NCBI GenBank assembly: GCA_003232155.1
Contig: QILY01000257.1
Coordinates: forward strand, 1-12,424
DNA length: 12,424 nt
Source: Maribacter sp.
GTDB lineage: Bacteria; Bacteroidota; Bacteroidia; Flavobacteriales; Flavobacteriaceae
Direction of reading: 5' to 3'
Within the stretch, counting starts at the first letter, position 1. Each line of letters begins with the position of its first letter. The translations under genes and the position numbers were made by a program. Below are positions 1 to 7,297 of the stretch, piece after piece. The notes under the pieces were generated by a model. It saw only the letters and a program-made list of their open reading frames with translations, searched no databases and was not told where the DNA came from.

Positions 1-432
1 GGTGATGCCACTCCCTTTTTACAGGCAGGTATGGAAAAATCCATTGCAAAAGCTCAAGACTTTGCTGATTTAGATACAGGTGCTGATCTTTCAATGGCTC
101 CTTCCGATGCAGTTGTTACTGCCTATATAAATGGTATAATAGCAGATTACGGTGCCGCAACGGGCGATGACCAAATGAATATATTTTCAGAACAATATTG
201 GATAGCGCTATATGGTGGTGCTGCCGAAGCCTATAATTTTTATAGAAAAACAGGTTTCCCGAATACATTATCACCTAACTGGGAAGAAAACCCTGGGCCG
301 TTTCCAAGAACATTTTTGTACCCACAAGGTGAGGTTATTACAAATACAAATCTAACACAGCGTACAGATTTGAATACACAAGTCTTTTGGGATACTAATC
401 CTCCTGGACCCGGATTCCCATCTTCTAACTAA
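1..432 (+). CDS. SusD/RagB-family outer-membrane lipoprotein, 3' end only
   Basis: The reading frame is open from base 1, so only the C-terminal 143 residues are in the window. The first ATG, at 31, is internal. Features typical of the C-terminal half of SusD-like lipoproteins (SusD_like_2 type) are visible: an EQYWIALYGG stretch followed by an AEAYNFYRKTGFP motif, then PFPRTFLYPQGE, and QVFWDTNP near the end. SusD proteins sit on the outer-membrane surface and act as the lid of a SusC TonB-dependent channel, capturing glycans or peptides. The substrate cannot be read from this fragment. The SusC gene would be expected upstream, outside the window. The next lipoprotein gene begins 8 bases after the stop, which points to one operon. 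Family assignment is firm; substrate is unknown. Confidence 0.85.
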   Translation, partial: GDATPFLQAGMEKSIAKAQDFADLDTGADLSMAPSDAVVTAYINGIIADYGAATGDDQMNIFSEQYWIALYGGAAEAYNFYRKTGFPNTLSPNWEENPGPFPRTFLYPQGEVITNTNLTQRTDLNTQVFWDTNPPGPGFPSSN

Positions 433-440
433 AAAATAAT

Positions 441-1313
441 ATGACGATGAAAATAAATATTAAACTATTTACAATAGTAGCCATCTCAAGCTTGTTTATA
501 AGCTCTTGTGATGATGGTGATAAAATTATAGACCAAGTACTGGAAACTACCACACGTGGAGCAGTTCTTAGAACAATTGAGACCTTTGGTTCTGACTTTG
601 ATCGCTTTGACACTTCTACTAACTTTGGGGTAACCTTCGAAGAGCAAGATGTGGAAAACGGTGACCTTTTGCAGAGTGTGGACGTCTTTGTCAATTTTAT
701 AGACAATACAGCAGGCAATGGTACTACTTCTCCTGCTGAAGTATTAGTAGCCACTTTTCAAGCAAGTGATTTTGAAGCTGGGCCTTTTGGTCTTCCTAGG
801 GCTACTTTTGAATCAACTTTTCAAGAAGCACTCGATGCTTTAGGTGTTGTAGAAGGTCAATTTGACGGAGGTGATGCTATTCTTTTCAGATTGCAATTGT
901 TTTTAACAGATGGCAGTTCTTTCTCTAATGACACGAACACTAGTACATTAACAGGTTCTTTCTTTGCATCTCCATTTCAGTACCAACAGACTATTAAGTG
1001 TATTCCTGTAGCTCCTGTTCCTGGGGATTATATTTTAGATCTTGCCGATAGTTTTGGTGATGGATGGGACGGCGCTAGAATTGATGTTACTATTGATGGG
1101 GTGGTAAGTGAAATTACATTTACCAGCGGAAGTTCTGCTTCTTTTACTGTTAATGTTCCTGTTGGAACTACCGAGTTCTTTTTCACGTACGTAGCTGGAA
1201 ATTTTGAAGGGGAACATAGTTATGTAATTACTGCACCAACTGGTGAATTAGCTATTGAAGATGGTCCTGGACCAGCTACTGGCGTATTGGTACTAAACAT
1301 TTGTAATGGATAA
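441..1313 (+). CDS. SusD-linked surface lipoprotein with a DSFGDGWDG module
   Basis: A 290-residue predicted lipoprotein. The N-terminus is a basic, hydrophobic signal peptide ending in a lipobox (LFISSC), with the lipidated Cys at residue 23 followed by DDGD. Acidic residues just after Cys fit Bacteroidota surface-export signals. ATG at 447 is an equally good start and would shorten the protein by two residues. Residues of about 30-185 form a Gly/Asp/Phe-rich region with alternating strands, as in lipoproteins encoded beside SusD genes. From about residue 197 there is a second beta module starting DYILDLADSFGDGWDG (D203-G211), a turn known from many secreted Bacteroidota proteins and possibly metal-binding. 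The gene follows the SusD gene by 8 bases and ends just before a strong terminator, so it is probably the last gene of a SusCD operon with a SusE/F-like accessory binding role. That role is inferred from position; no enzyme motif is seen. Confidence 0.75.
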   Translation: MTMKINIKLFTIVAISSLFISSCDDGDKIIDQVLETTTRGAVLRTIETFGSDFDRFDTSTNFGVTFEEQDVENGDLLQSVDVFVNFIDNTAGNGTTSPAEVLVATFQASDFEAGPFGLPRATFESTFQEALDALGVVEGQFDGGDAILFRLQLFLTDGSSFSNDTNTSTLTGSFFASPFQYQQTIKCIPVAPVPGDYILDLADSFGDGWDGARIDVTIDGVVSEITFTSGSSASFTVNVPVGTTEFFFTYVAGNFEGEHSYVITAPTGELAIEDGPGPATGVLVLNICNG

Positions 1314-1345
1314 TTTATAACCTTATACAAGTTTTAAAATAGATG

Positions 1346-1380
1346 AACTGCCGAATGTATACATTCGGCAGTTTTTCGTT
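1346..1380 (+). terminator. Rho-independent terminator of the SusD operon
   Basis: A perfect 28-base palindrome lies at 1346-1373, with arms AACTGCCGAATGTA and TACATTCGGCAGTT. It is followed by a T-rich tail (gtttttcgtttt) and begins 33 bases after the stop codon of the lipoprotein gene. Stem and T-tail match an intrinsic terminator for rightward transcription. Confidence 0.85.
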
Positions 1381-1456
1381 TTACACATTCCTTATTACTG
1401 CTATTCTGATAAAAATCTATAGAGGTCGGTATATAAATGCGGTTAAAGGCTCGAGA

Positions 1457-1580
1457 GGTTTGTGTTGCTATGCCCTGGCCCTAAAAGGGTGACATCTGGG
1501 TTTGTGTTCCTTTGCCCCGGCCCTAAAAGGGTGGCATCTGGGTTTGTGTTCCTTTGCCCCGGCCCTAAAGGGTGGCATCT
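1457..1580. repeat. Three tandem 42-bp repeats with an internal dyad
   Basis: Copies start at 1457, 1499 and 1541. Units 1 and 2 are 42 bp and unit 3 is 40 bp, having lost one A in its ctaaaaggg core and being cut short at its end. Each begins ggtttgtgtt, contains ggccctaaaaggg, and ends with (g)gcatct. Copies 2 and 3 are nearly identical; copy 1 differs at several bases. CCCT and AGGG within each unit, flanked by TGCC and GGCA, can form an imperfect stem-loop. The array is GC-richer than its surroundings. Because 42 is a multiple of three, the frame is kept through the array on both strands, giving a 14-residue peptide repeat, but neither frame looks like a protein. Function is unknown. Confidence 0.85.
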
Positions 1581-1787
1581 GGAACTCCATAATATCCAAC
1601 AGGGATTTCTTGAAAACCTATACCTGCCAATACATAACGGCTGAAATGTTACACTTGAACAGATGTTTTCAATGAGTTTTGCTTCAGGATCAATCGTTCC
1701 TAAAGCAAAGCTACCATCTTCAATAATTTGATAGTGAAAATGGTGGAAGCGGATAGAATATACCAAACAGGAATAATCGGTAATTAA
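1581..1787 (-). pseudogene. Possible decayed reading frame (unrecognised)
   Basis: On the minus strand a frame stays open from a stop codon at 1788-1790 down through the tandem repeats to 1443. The part upstream of the repeats reads like normal protein, with segments such as FHYQIIEDGSFALG and IDPEAKLIENI and codons usual for AT-rich Flavobacteriaceae. There is no ATG start (only TTG at 1766), and the frame then runs into the low-complexity repeats. I do not recognise a family. It may be the remnant of a gene cut by rearrangement, or chance. The remaining bases between 1381 and 1851 show no gene, RNA or clear promoter. Confidence 0.2.
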
Positions 1788-1851
1788 CTACTGACCCCCT
1801 ATAAATCTATTTAAAACAGTATTTTTACCCGTAAACTTTTTTAAAACCCTA

Positions 1852-4800
1852 ATGCGTTCAAAATATTTTTGTTTTAGTCTAATCAGTATCGTTTTTTCAA
1901 TATTATTTTCCTGTAAAAATGAAAAACAAAATACTGGGACACCTACATCTACTGTGTCCAAAAAAAAAGTGCCTTTATTCGAACGAATATCAAGTGATGA
2001 AAGCAAATTGATATTCAATAATAAAATAAAGGAAAATGTGGAGACTTTAGAAAATCTTTTCAACTTCGATTATTTCTATAATGGCGCGGGGGTCGGTGTA
2101 GAAGACATAAACAATGATGGCTTACTAGATGTCTTTTTCTGTGGCAACCAAGTACCAAACAAGCTTTATCTTAATAAAGGGAATTTAGTTTTTGAGGATA
2201 TTTCTGAAAAAGCAAAAATAAATCATGGCAAAATATGGTCTAATGGTATCACATTTGTAGATATCAATAATGATGGTTATAAAGATATATACATTTCGCA
2301 GGGCGGACCCAATAATCGAAATAACAGAGACAACTTATTATTTATAAATAATCAAGACTTAACTTTTACCGAATCAGCCAAAATCTATGGTATTAACGAT
2401 AATGGTATAAGTACACAATCTGCCTTCTTCGATTATGATAAAGATGGGGATCTGGATTGTATTGTTATGAACGAAAATGAACTTTATGGCGTAGATCCCA
2501 TTAATCTTCAAAAACTTATTAAAAAAGATGCTGAAACTGCCTATTATAATAGCTCACACTTGTACAGAAATGATAATGGCAAGTTTACCGATATCACAAA
2601 AAAAGCTGGTTTATTACGTCCCATTTTTGGGTTGGGCCTAAGTGTAGGCGATATAAACAATGATAATTGGCTTGATATTTATATCGCCAGTGATTACTAT
2701 TTACCAGATGCCCTATTTATCAATAATAAAAACGGAACCTTTACTGATACTATAAAAGCATATACCAATCATATTTCATTCTATGGAATGGGTATTGATA
2801 TCGCTGATATCAACAATGATAATCTACAAGACATTTTTACCTTGGATATGGCCTCCACTGACCATTTTAGGTCTAAAACGCTTATGGCATCAATGAGTAC
2901 TGATAGATTTTCTTATCTCGTAGATAAGGCTGGTTTTCAACACCAGTACATGTTCAATTCGCTCCAATTAAATATGGGCAACAATACCTTTAACAATATA
3001 TCCCAACTAACTGAAACTGCCAATACAGATTGGAGTTGGTCAGTTTTACTATCTGATTTCGATAATGATGAAGATAAAGACATTTATATAACTAATGGAT
3101 ATAGGCGTTATGCATTAGACAATGACCTACAACGAAAAGTTTTCAATGCCAGAAGAAAATTTGGCAATAATGTACCTTCTGAGATCAAACAACAGCTCTA
3201 TGATCAAATGCCGTCTGAAAAACTTCCGAATATATTATATCAAAACCAAACAGGTTTAAATTTCAAAAATACTGCCCCCGAATGGGGCCTTGCCGATCCT
3301 TCTTTCAGTAACGGCGCAGCAACTGGTGATCTAGATAATGATGGAGACCTAGATTTGATTATCAATAATATGGATGAAAATGCCTTTCTATATAAAAATA
3401 CCACTATAGAGAAAAACTTAGGAAACTTCATCAAAATAAAAACTACCGGAAAGAGTTCAGAGTCCTTCGCAAAAGTTAAAATAATGTATAATGGAAAAAC
3501 ACAATTTGTAGAAACAAAAAGAGTACGCGGCTATATGTCATCGCAAGATAACACTGCTCATTTTGGGCTTGGCAAAGAAACTGGTATTGATACTATTTCA
3601 GTAGAATGGCTTAGTGGTAAAATAGAAAAGCGGTATGCAATTAAGAGCAATACAGTTTTAGAGTTTTTTGAAAAAGATGCGAATCAAAAAGATAAAACCA
3701 ATAAAAATGTGAAGCAATTTTTTAAAAAAATAAATCCCTCAAGTATTGGTTTAAACTATACACATAAAGAAAATTTGTATGATGATTTCGAACAGGAAAT
3801 ATTACTACCCTACAAACAATCAAACTTAGGCCCATTTATCTCTAAAGGCGATATTAATGGAGACGGAAAAGAAGATTTGTTCATTGGTGGTGCATCAGGT
3901 CAAGCAGCTCAACTTTACATTCAAACTGACAATGGTTTTAAAAACACCACCCCAAATATTTTTAAAGAAGATTCAGGCTATGAAGATATGGAATCTGTAT
4001 TCTTTGATTTTGATAATGATAATGACCTAGATTTATATGTAGTCAGCGGAGGTAACTCTTTTGAAGCGTATTCTTCTTACTATGCAGATAGGTTATATTT
4101 AAATGATGGAAAAGGTGTTTTTTCTAGATGGAGCAATACAATCTTAGGTAAAAACCCAAAAAGCGGAAAAACCGTAACCACTATAGATTTTGATAAGGAT
4201 GGTGATTTAGACATTCTAGTTGGCAATAGAATAAAACCCAAGAACTATCCTATACATAGCTCCTCGGTTTTATACGAAAATACAAATGGAAATTTAAAAA
4301 ATGTAACTGATGAAAAAGCTATTGACTTACAAAATTTCGGAATTATAAATAGTATTGCCGTAACCGATTTCAACAATGATGGCTGGGAAGATTTTATTGC
4401 TGTTGGCGAATGGACCACTATCGGTTTTTTCGAAAATAAAAAAGGCACATTTAAACAGCTTAAAAATAAAAACGGATTGCCAAAAACAAAAGGATGGTGG
4501 TTCTCGATCAAAGAAACCGATGTGAATAAAGACGGGTTACCTGATTATATTGTGGGTAATGCGGGGCTTAACTTAAAATTTAACGCTACTGTAGAAAAAC
4601 CTTTTAAAATCTATGCTGAAGATTTTGATAACAATGGCACAAACGATATAGTCTTGAGCAAAAAATATAATGGCGAGTATGTACCGGTAAGAGGACGAGA
4701 GTGTTCTTCGCAACAAATGCCTTTTATAAAAGGAAAATTTCCTGAATATGCAGATTTTGCAAAAGCAACAATTTCAGATATTTATGGTGAAAAATTACAA

Positions 4801-5196
4801 ACATCATACCGTAGAGAGGTTACTAACTTTGAATCGGTTTTATTGATAAATAAAGGAAATGGAAAGTTTATAGAGAAAAAATTACCTATTGAAGCCCAAT
4901 TATTTCCAATATTAGACATTTCATGTTATGATTTTAACGGCGATGGTTATGAAGATTGCCTAGTCGGAGGTAATATTTATGAAACTGAAGTTGAAACCCC
5001 TCGATTAGATGCCATATCTGGAATACTATTAATTTCTAATGGAACAGATGGTTATTCAATTGTAAATAACCAAAAAAGCGGTCTATACCCAAAAGGAAAC
5101 CTCAAAAGCTTTTCACTATTATCAATTAAACAAGGGAAATTAGTCGTATTTGCTATAAATAATGACAAACTAACTACTTATTTATCAAATAGATAA
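1852..5196 (+). CDS. VCBS/FG-GAP repeat lipoprotein with ASPIC/UnbV domain (CRTAC1-like)
   Basis: A 1114-residue predicted surface lipoprotein. The signal peptide ends in a lipobox (SILFSC, lipid Cys about residue 21). Two beta-propeller-like halves carry 14 Asp-rich loops of the DxNxDGxxD type, beginning at about residues 85, 137, 194, 267, 319, 402, 493, 667, 719, 779, 839, 890, 924 and 1027; examples are DINNDGLLD, DLDNDGDLD and DFNGDGYED. Such loops bind Ca2+ in integrin-alpha/FG-GAP and VCBS repeats. Between the halves, residues of about 526-600 match the ASPIC/UnbV domain (SAKV-like segment, RGYMSSQD, HFGLG, VEWLSGK). A conserved VPVRGRECSSQQMPF stretch follows the 13th loop. Length is normal for this Bacteroidota family, which is often found near SusCD loci. 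The role is probably extracellular binding or adhesion; no catalytic residues are evident. The ATG at 1852 is the only start that gives the complete signal peptide. Confidence 0.85.
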   Translation: MRSKYFCFSLISIVFSILFSCKNEKQNTGTPTSTVSKKKVPLFERISSDESKLIFNNKIKENVETLENLFNFDYFYNGAGVGVEDINNDGLLDVFFCGNQVPNKLYLNKGNLVFEDISEKAKINHGKIWSNGITFVDINNDGYKDIYISQGGPNNRNNRDNLLFINNQDLTFTESAKIYGINDNGISTQSAFFDYDKDGDLDCIVMNENELYGVDPINLQKLIKKDAETAYYNSSHLYRNDNGKFTDITKKAGLLRPIFGLGLSVGDINNDNWLDIYIASDYYLPDALFINNKNGTFTDTIKAYTNHISFYGMGIDIADINNDNLQDIFTLDMASTDHFRSKTLMASMSTDRFSYLVDKAGFQHQYMFNSLQLNMGNNTFNNISQLTETANTDWSWSVLLSDFDNDEDKDIYITNGYRRYALDNDLQRKVFNARRKFGNNVPSEIKQQLYDQMPSEKLPNILYQNQTGLNFKNTAPEWGLADPSFSNGAATGDLDNDGDLDLIINNMDENAFLYKNTTIEKNLGNFIKIKTTGKSSESFAKVKIMYNGKTQFVETKRVRGYMSSQDNTAHFGLGKETGIDTISVEWLSGKIEKRYAIKSNTVLEFFEKDANQKDKTNKNVKQFFKKINPSSIGLNYTHKENLYDDFEQEILLPYKQSNLGPFISKGDINGDGKEDLFIGGASGQAAQLYIQTDNGFKNTTPNIFKEDSGYEDMESVFFDFDNDNDLDLYVVSGGNSFEAYSSYYADRLYLNDGKGVFSRWSNTILGKNPKSGKTVTTIDFDKDGDLDILVGNRIKPKNYPIHSSSVLYENTNGNLKNVTDEKAIDLQNFGIINSIAVTDFNNDGWEDFIAVGEWTTIGFFENKKGTFKQLKNKNGLPKTKGWWFSIKETDVNKDGLPDYIVGNAGLNLKFNATVEKPFKIYAEDFDNNGTNDIVLSKKYNGEYVPVRGRECSSQQMPFIKGKFPEYADFAKATISDIYGEKLQTSYRREVTNFESVLLINKGNGKFIEKKLPIEAQLFPILDISCYDFNGDGYEDCLVGGNIYETEVETPRLDAISGILLISNGTDGYSIVNNQKSGLYPKGNLKSFSLLSIKQGKLVVFAINNDKLTTYLSNR

Positions 5197-5234
5197 TTAC
5201 CTATATAGCTCCACTAATTTTCACCTAGATTTTG

Positions 5235-5242
5235 TATATTTG
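5235..5242 (+). promoter_or_regulatory. Putative Bacteroidota -7 promoter element
   Basis: The octamer TATATTTG matches the Bacteroidota sigma-A -7 consensus TAnnTTTG. It lies 24 bases before the ATG at 5267, which would give a short leader of under 20 bases. No convincing TTG-type -33 element is seen at the usual distance, so this is a moderate call. Confidence 0.45.
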
Positions 5243-5266
5243 AGTTGTACCAAAAAAATATTTTTT

Positions 5267-6007
5267 ATGAAACATTTAATCGCTTTCGTTTTATCGGTCT
5301 TTACCCTTGTCACAATGCAAGCTCAATTGGTTGGAGAAATAGCTACAAATCTAGGAGTAGGTGGTTCTACAGCAAATACAGGTGCAATAGCAACATTAGA
5401 TTCAGCTCTTGATGGCCCGGGAACAGAAAAGAAAGAATATATAGCTAAAGACTATAGTGGCTCTCCTTATGTTAGTGATAAATTTATTCCAACATCGTTA
5501 TTTTATAAAGATGACAAAATTGGCTCTATTTTTTACAGACATAATGCTCTAAACGAAGAGGTAGAAATAATGAAAGCTAATGTTGATGGAGAATTAGTTA
5601 GAAGCTTAGCTAAGGACAAAAATTTAAATATACGTTCAAACGGTAAAAAGATGAGTTTTAAAACGTTTGTAACGGTCAAAAAAAAGACTGCAAACGGTTA
5701 TCTTATCGAACTCTATAATGGTGAAGACTATGATTTATATAAAAGAATTAAAGTTAAATATACTGAAGGCACACCAGCTCAAAACTCTTTTATAGCTGCC
5801 GTGCCTGCAAAATTCAGTAAGTTCACAGAGTATTACTTTCAGAAAAAAGGAGTAAACAGAATTGATGAAATTGTCTCTAATAATAAATTATTGAAATTAT
5901 TAGACGATTCTAAAAAAGCAATGGTAAAGACTTATCTTAAAGAAAATAATTTAAATATTAAGAACGAAGCTGATTTGATCAAAGTTTTTGAATTCTTAAA
6001 CAAATAA
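5267..6007 (+). CDS. Secreted protein of unknown function
   Basis: 246 residues. An upstream in-frame TTG at 5240 would add nine residues, but the ATG at 5267 starts a clean Sec signal peptide (MKHLIAFVLSVFTLVTMQAQ, predicted cleavage after AQA-Q), and the likely promoter octamer overlaps the TTG, so 5267 is chosen. There is no lipobox Cys, so the mature protein is periplasmic or secreted. The mature part starts Gly/Ala-rich, continues with a Lys-rich mixed beta region that includes YLIELYNGEDYDLYKRIKVKY, and ends in a helical region of about 60 residues (KLLKLLDDSKKAMVKTYL). I recognise no domain or catalytic motif. It is transcribed alone between its own promoter and two downstream hairpins. 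Confidence 0.7.
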   Translation: MKHLIAFVLSVFTLVTMQAQLVGEIATNLGVGGSTANTGAIATLDSALDGPGTEKKEYIAKDYSGSPYVSDKFIPTSLFYKDDKIGSIFYRHNALNEEVEIMKANVDGELVRSLAKDKNLNIRSNGKKMSFKTFVTVKKKTANGYLIELYNGEDYDLYKRIKVKYTEGTPAQNSFIAAVPAKFSKFTEYYFQKKGVNRIDEIVSNNKLLKLLDDSKKAMVKTYLKENNLNIKNEADLIKVFEFLNK

Positions 6008-6013
6008 AAAACC

Positions 6014-6045
6014 GTTGAATTATATGTAATGCCAAATAATTCAAC
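6014..6045 (+). other. Hairpin just after the secreted-protein gene
   Basis: Perfect 10-bp inverted repeat: GTTGAATTAT at 6014-6023 and ATAATTCAAC at 6036-6045, with a 12-base loop, beginning 6 bases after the stop codon. The downstream sequence reaches a T-run only after about 7 bases. It may be an mRNA 3'-end stabiliser or a weak first terminator ahead of the stronger one at 6060. Confidence 0.5.
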
Positions 6046-6059
6046 AAACACATTTTTTC

Positions 6060-6095
6060 AAAAGCCATCCTATGTAAAAGGATGGCTTTTTACTT
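6060..6095 (+). terminator. Rho-independent terminator
   Basis: AAAAGCCATCC at 6060-6070 pairs with GGATGGCTTTT at 6080-6090, an 11-bp stem with a 9-base loop, followed by further T residues. It lies between the secreted-protein gene and rlmB and ends immediately before the rlmB promoter. A T-run (6053-6058) on the left and the A residues at the stem base mean it could also stop leftward transcription. Confidence 0.8.
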
Positions 6096-6103
6096 TACCT
6101 TTG
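6096..6103 (+). promoter_or_regulatory. -7 promoter element abutting the rlmB start
   Basis: TACCTTTG is an exact match to TAnnTTTG, and its last base is only four bases before the rlmB ATG. Transcription from it would begin at or next to the start codon, implying a leaderless or nearly leaderless mRNA. The -33 element is not obvious and would fall inside the preceding terminator stem. Confidence 0.55.
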
Positions 6104-6107
6104 CCGA

Positions 6108-6848
6108 ATGGAGAAAACTACTCAAATCTATGGTATAAGAACCGTTATGGAAGCTATAAACGCTAATGAACCTATAGATAAGATATTTATACAAAGAGGG
6201 CTCAAAAGTGATTTGTATCGAGAATTGGAAACTACTATTCGTAAAAACCAGATCAATGCTTCCTATGTGCCTATCGAAAAACTCAACCGGCTAACCAAAA
6301 ACAATCATCAGGGTGTTGTAGCAAACATATCCCCTATTACTTTTCACGAACTTGAAACGCTTGTAGAAAATATAATAAAGAACAAAAAGAACCCTCTGTT
6401 CCTTTTGTTAGATCAACTTTCAGATGTTCGTAATTTTGGAGCTATAATACGCACTGCAGAGTGTACAGGCGTTGATGGTATTATTATTCAAAAAAAAGGC
6501 GCAGCTCCTGTTACGGCCGATACTATAAAAACATCTGCTGGTGCTGCTTTTAAAGTCCCAATTGCTAAAGTAGATCATATTAAAGACGCTGTTTTTTATT
6601 TACAGGCATCAGGTATTCAAGTTATCTCAGCTACCGAGAAAACAGATAATACCATTTACGATATTTCTTTTACAGCACCAAGTGCCATAGTCATGGGAGC
6701 TGAAGACAGAGGCATTTCACCTTCTGTTCTAAAAGCTTCGGACCATATGGCGAAACTACCTTTATTAGGAGAAATAGAATCATTGAATGTATCGGTAGCT
6801 TGCGCAGTATTTTTATATGAAGCTGTACGGCAACGCTTTCATTCTTAG
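6108..6848 (+). CDS. rlmB: 23S rRNA (guanosine-2'-O-)-methyltransferase, TrmH/SpoU family
   Basis: 246 residues, close to the usual RlmB length. Residues 1-80 are the substrate-binding N-terminal domain (IYGIRTVMEAI, then a QGVVANI segment near residue 70). The SPOUT knot methyltransferase domain follows, with all three family motifs: NFGAIIRTAE from N109 (motif 1, catalytic Arg), VMGAEDRGIS from V195 (motif 2) and SLNVSVACAVFLYE from S225 (motif 3, cofactor binding). The enzyme uses S-adenosylmethionine to methylate the 2'-OH of a guanosine in the 23S rRNA peptidyl-transferase region, G2251 in E. coli. The sequence cannot fully exclude a paralogue acting on another RNA site. It is a single gene between a terminator and a repeat element. 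The ATG at 6108 is kept despite the adjacent promoter because the IYGIRTVMEAI start is conserved in the family. Confidence 0.9.
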   Translation: MEKTTQIYGIRTVMEAINANEPIDKIFIQRGLKSDLYRELETTIRKNQINASYVPIEKLNRLTKNNHQGVVANISPITFHELETLVENIIKNKKNPLFLLLDQLSDVRNFGAIIRTAECTGVDGIIIQKKGAAPVTADTIKTSAGAAFKVPIAKVDHIKDAVFYLQASGIQVISATEKTDNTIYDISFTAPSAIVMGAEDRGISPSVLKASDHMAKLPLLGEIESLNVSVACAVFLYEAVRQRFHS

Positions 6849-6974
6849 ACGAAATACGCATGTAGGCATCTAACTGAAAAAGAATGAAATTCCTAACCAG
6901 TGTACAAAAAAAGTAGGCTTCACATGATTTAACCCACATTATTCACGGGTTCGTTATGAAAAGTCAAAATACCA

Positions 6975-6998
6975 ACCTGCCTGCCGGCAAAGGCAGGT
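6975..6998. repeat. Hairpin repeat, copy 1
   Basis: ACCTGCCT and AGGCAGGT arms (8 bp) enclose an 8-base GCCGGCAA loop. It differs from the copy at 7070 by a single base in the loop. GC-rich CCTGCCTGCC(GGC) hairpins of this kind are scattered in many Flavobacteriaceae genomes. Confidence 0.8.
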
Positions 6999-7069
6999 AG
7001 AATTGGAAAGCACAGAAATTTTTTAGCGAAGGAACTGTAGCTCAATTTTGAGCTGAACAAATTTCGAGC

Positions 7070-7093
7070 ACCTGCCTGCCGACAAAGGCAGGT
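7070..7093. repeat. Hairpin repeat, copy 2
   Basis: Same 8-bp arms as the copy at 6975, in direct orientation; the loop reads GCCGACAA, so 23 of 24 bases are identical. It lies in the right half of the 227-bp element, roughly mirroring copy 1 about the central dyad. Confidence 0.8.
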
Positions 7094-7297
7094 TTTCAAT
7101 TATAGCAAGCAGTTTGGCTTTGGAATAGAATATCTGTGAATAATGCGGGTTAAACCTTAGAGCAACAAAACTTGTAAAGTACTATAATACAATTTAATAA
7201 AGTATTTTTCAGGACTCATTGAAACCGTCCCGTCTTAGTGAGATAGTTTTTTATTTACCCCTATGTTTGATAAATAATTCTTTTAAAGCCCCTCTCA

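Larger units (their letters stand above)
6928..7154. mobile_element. MITE-like element, 227 bp, with terminal inverted repeats
   Basis: The outer ends are 19-bp inverted repeats: TTTAACCCACATTATTCAC at 6928-6946 and its complement with one mismatch at 7136-7154. Inside are two nearly identical 24-base hairpins (6975-6998 and 7070-7093) and a central dyad, AGCTCA-attt-TGAGCT, at 7039-7054. A partial inverted match (AGAAATTT against CGAAATTT on the other strand) lies between them. The whole is therefore a loose long palindrome with no reading frame. This fits a non-autonomous transposon or the joined ends of a lost insertion sequence. No convincing target-site duplication is seen at the edges. 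The rest of the 6849-7297 gap (6849-6927 and 7155-7297) shows no gene and no clear terminator. Confidence 0.5.

Noticed and set aside
425..754. Minus-strand open frame over the SusD-linked lipoprotein gene
   Set aside because: It is antisense to a gene with a good signal peptide and family features; its composition is not protein-like.
1457..1580. Repeat array as a CRISPR
   Set aside because: The units are contiguous with no unique spacers and there are no cas genes nearby.
5240..5266. TTG start for the secreted protein
   Set aside because: It would place nine residues ahead of a complete signal peptide and would overlap the probable promoter octamer.
6691..6939. Minus-strand open frame at the end of rlmB
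   Set aside because: It overlaps the conserved motif 2 and 3 coding region of rlmB in antisense and resembles no known protein.
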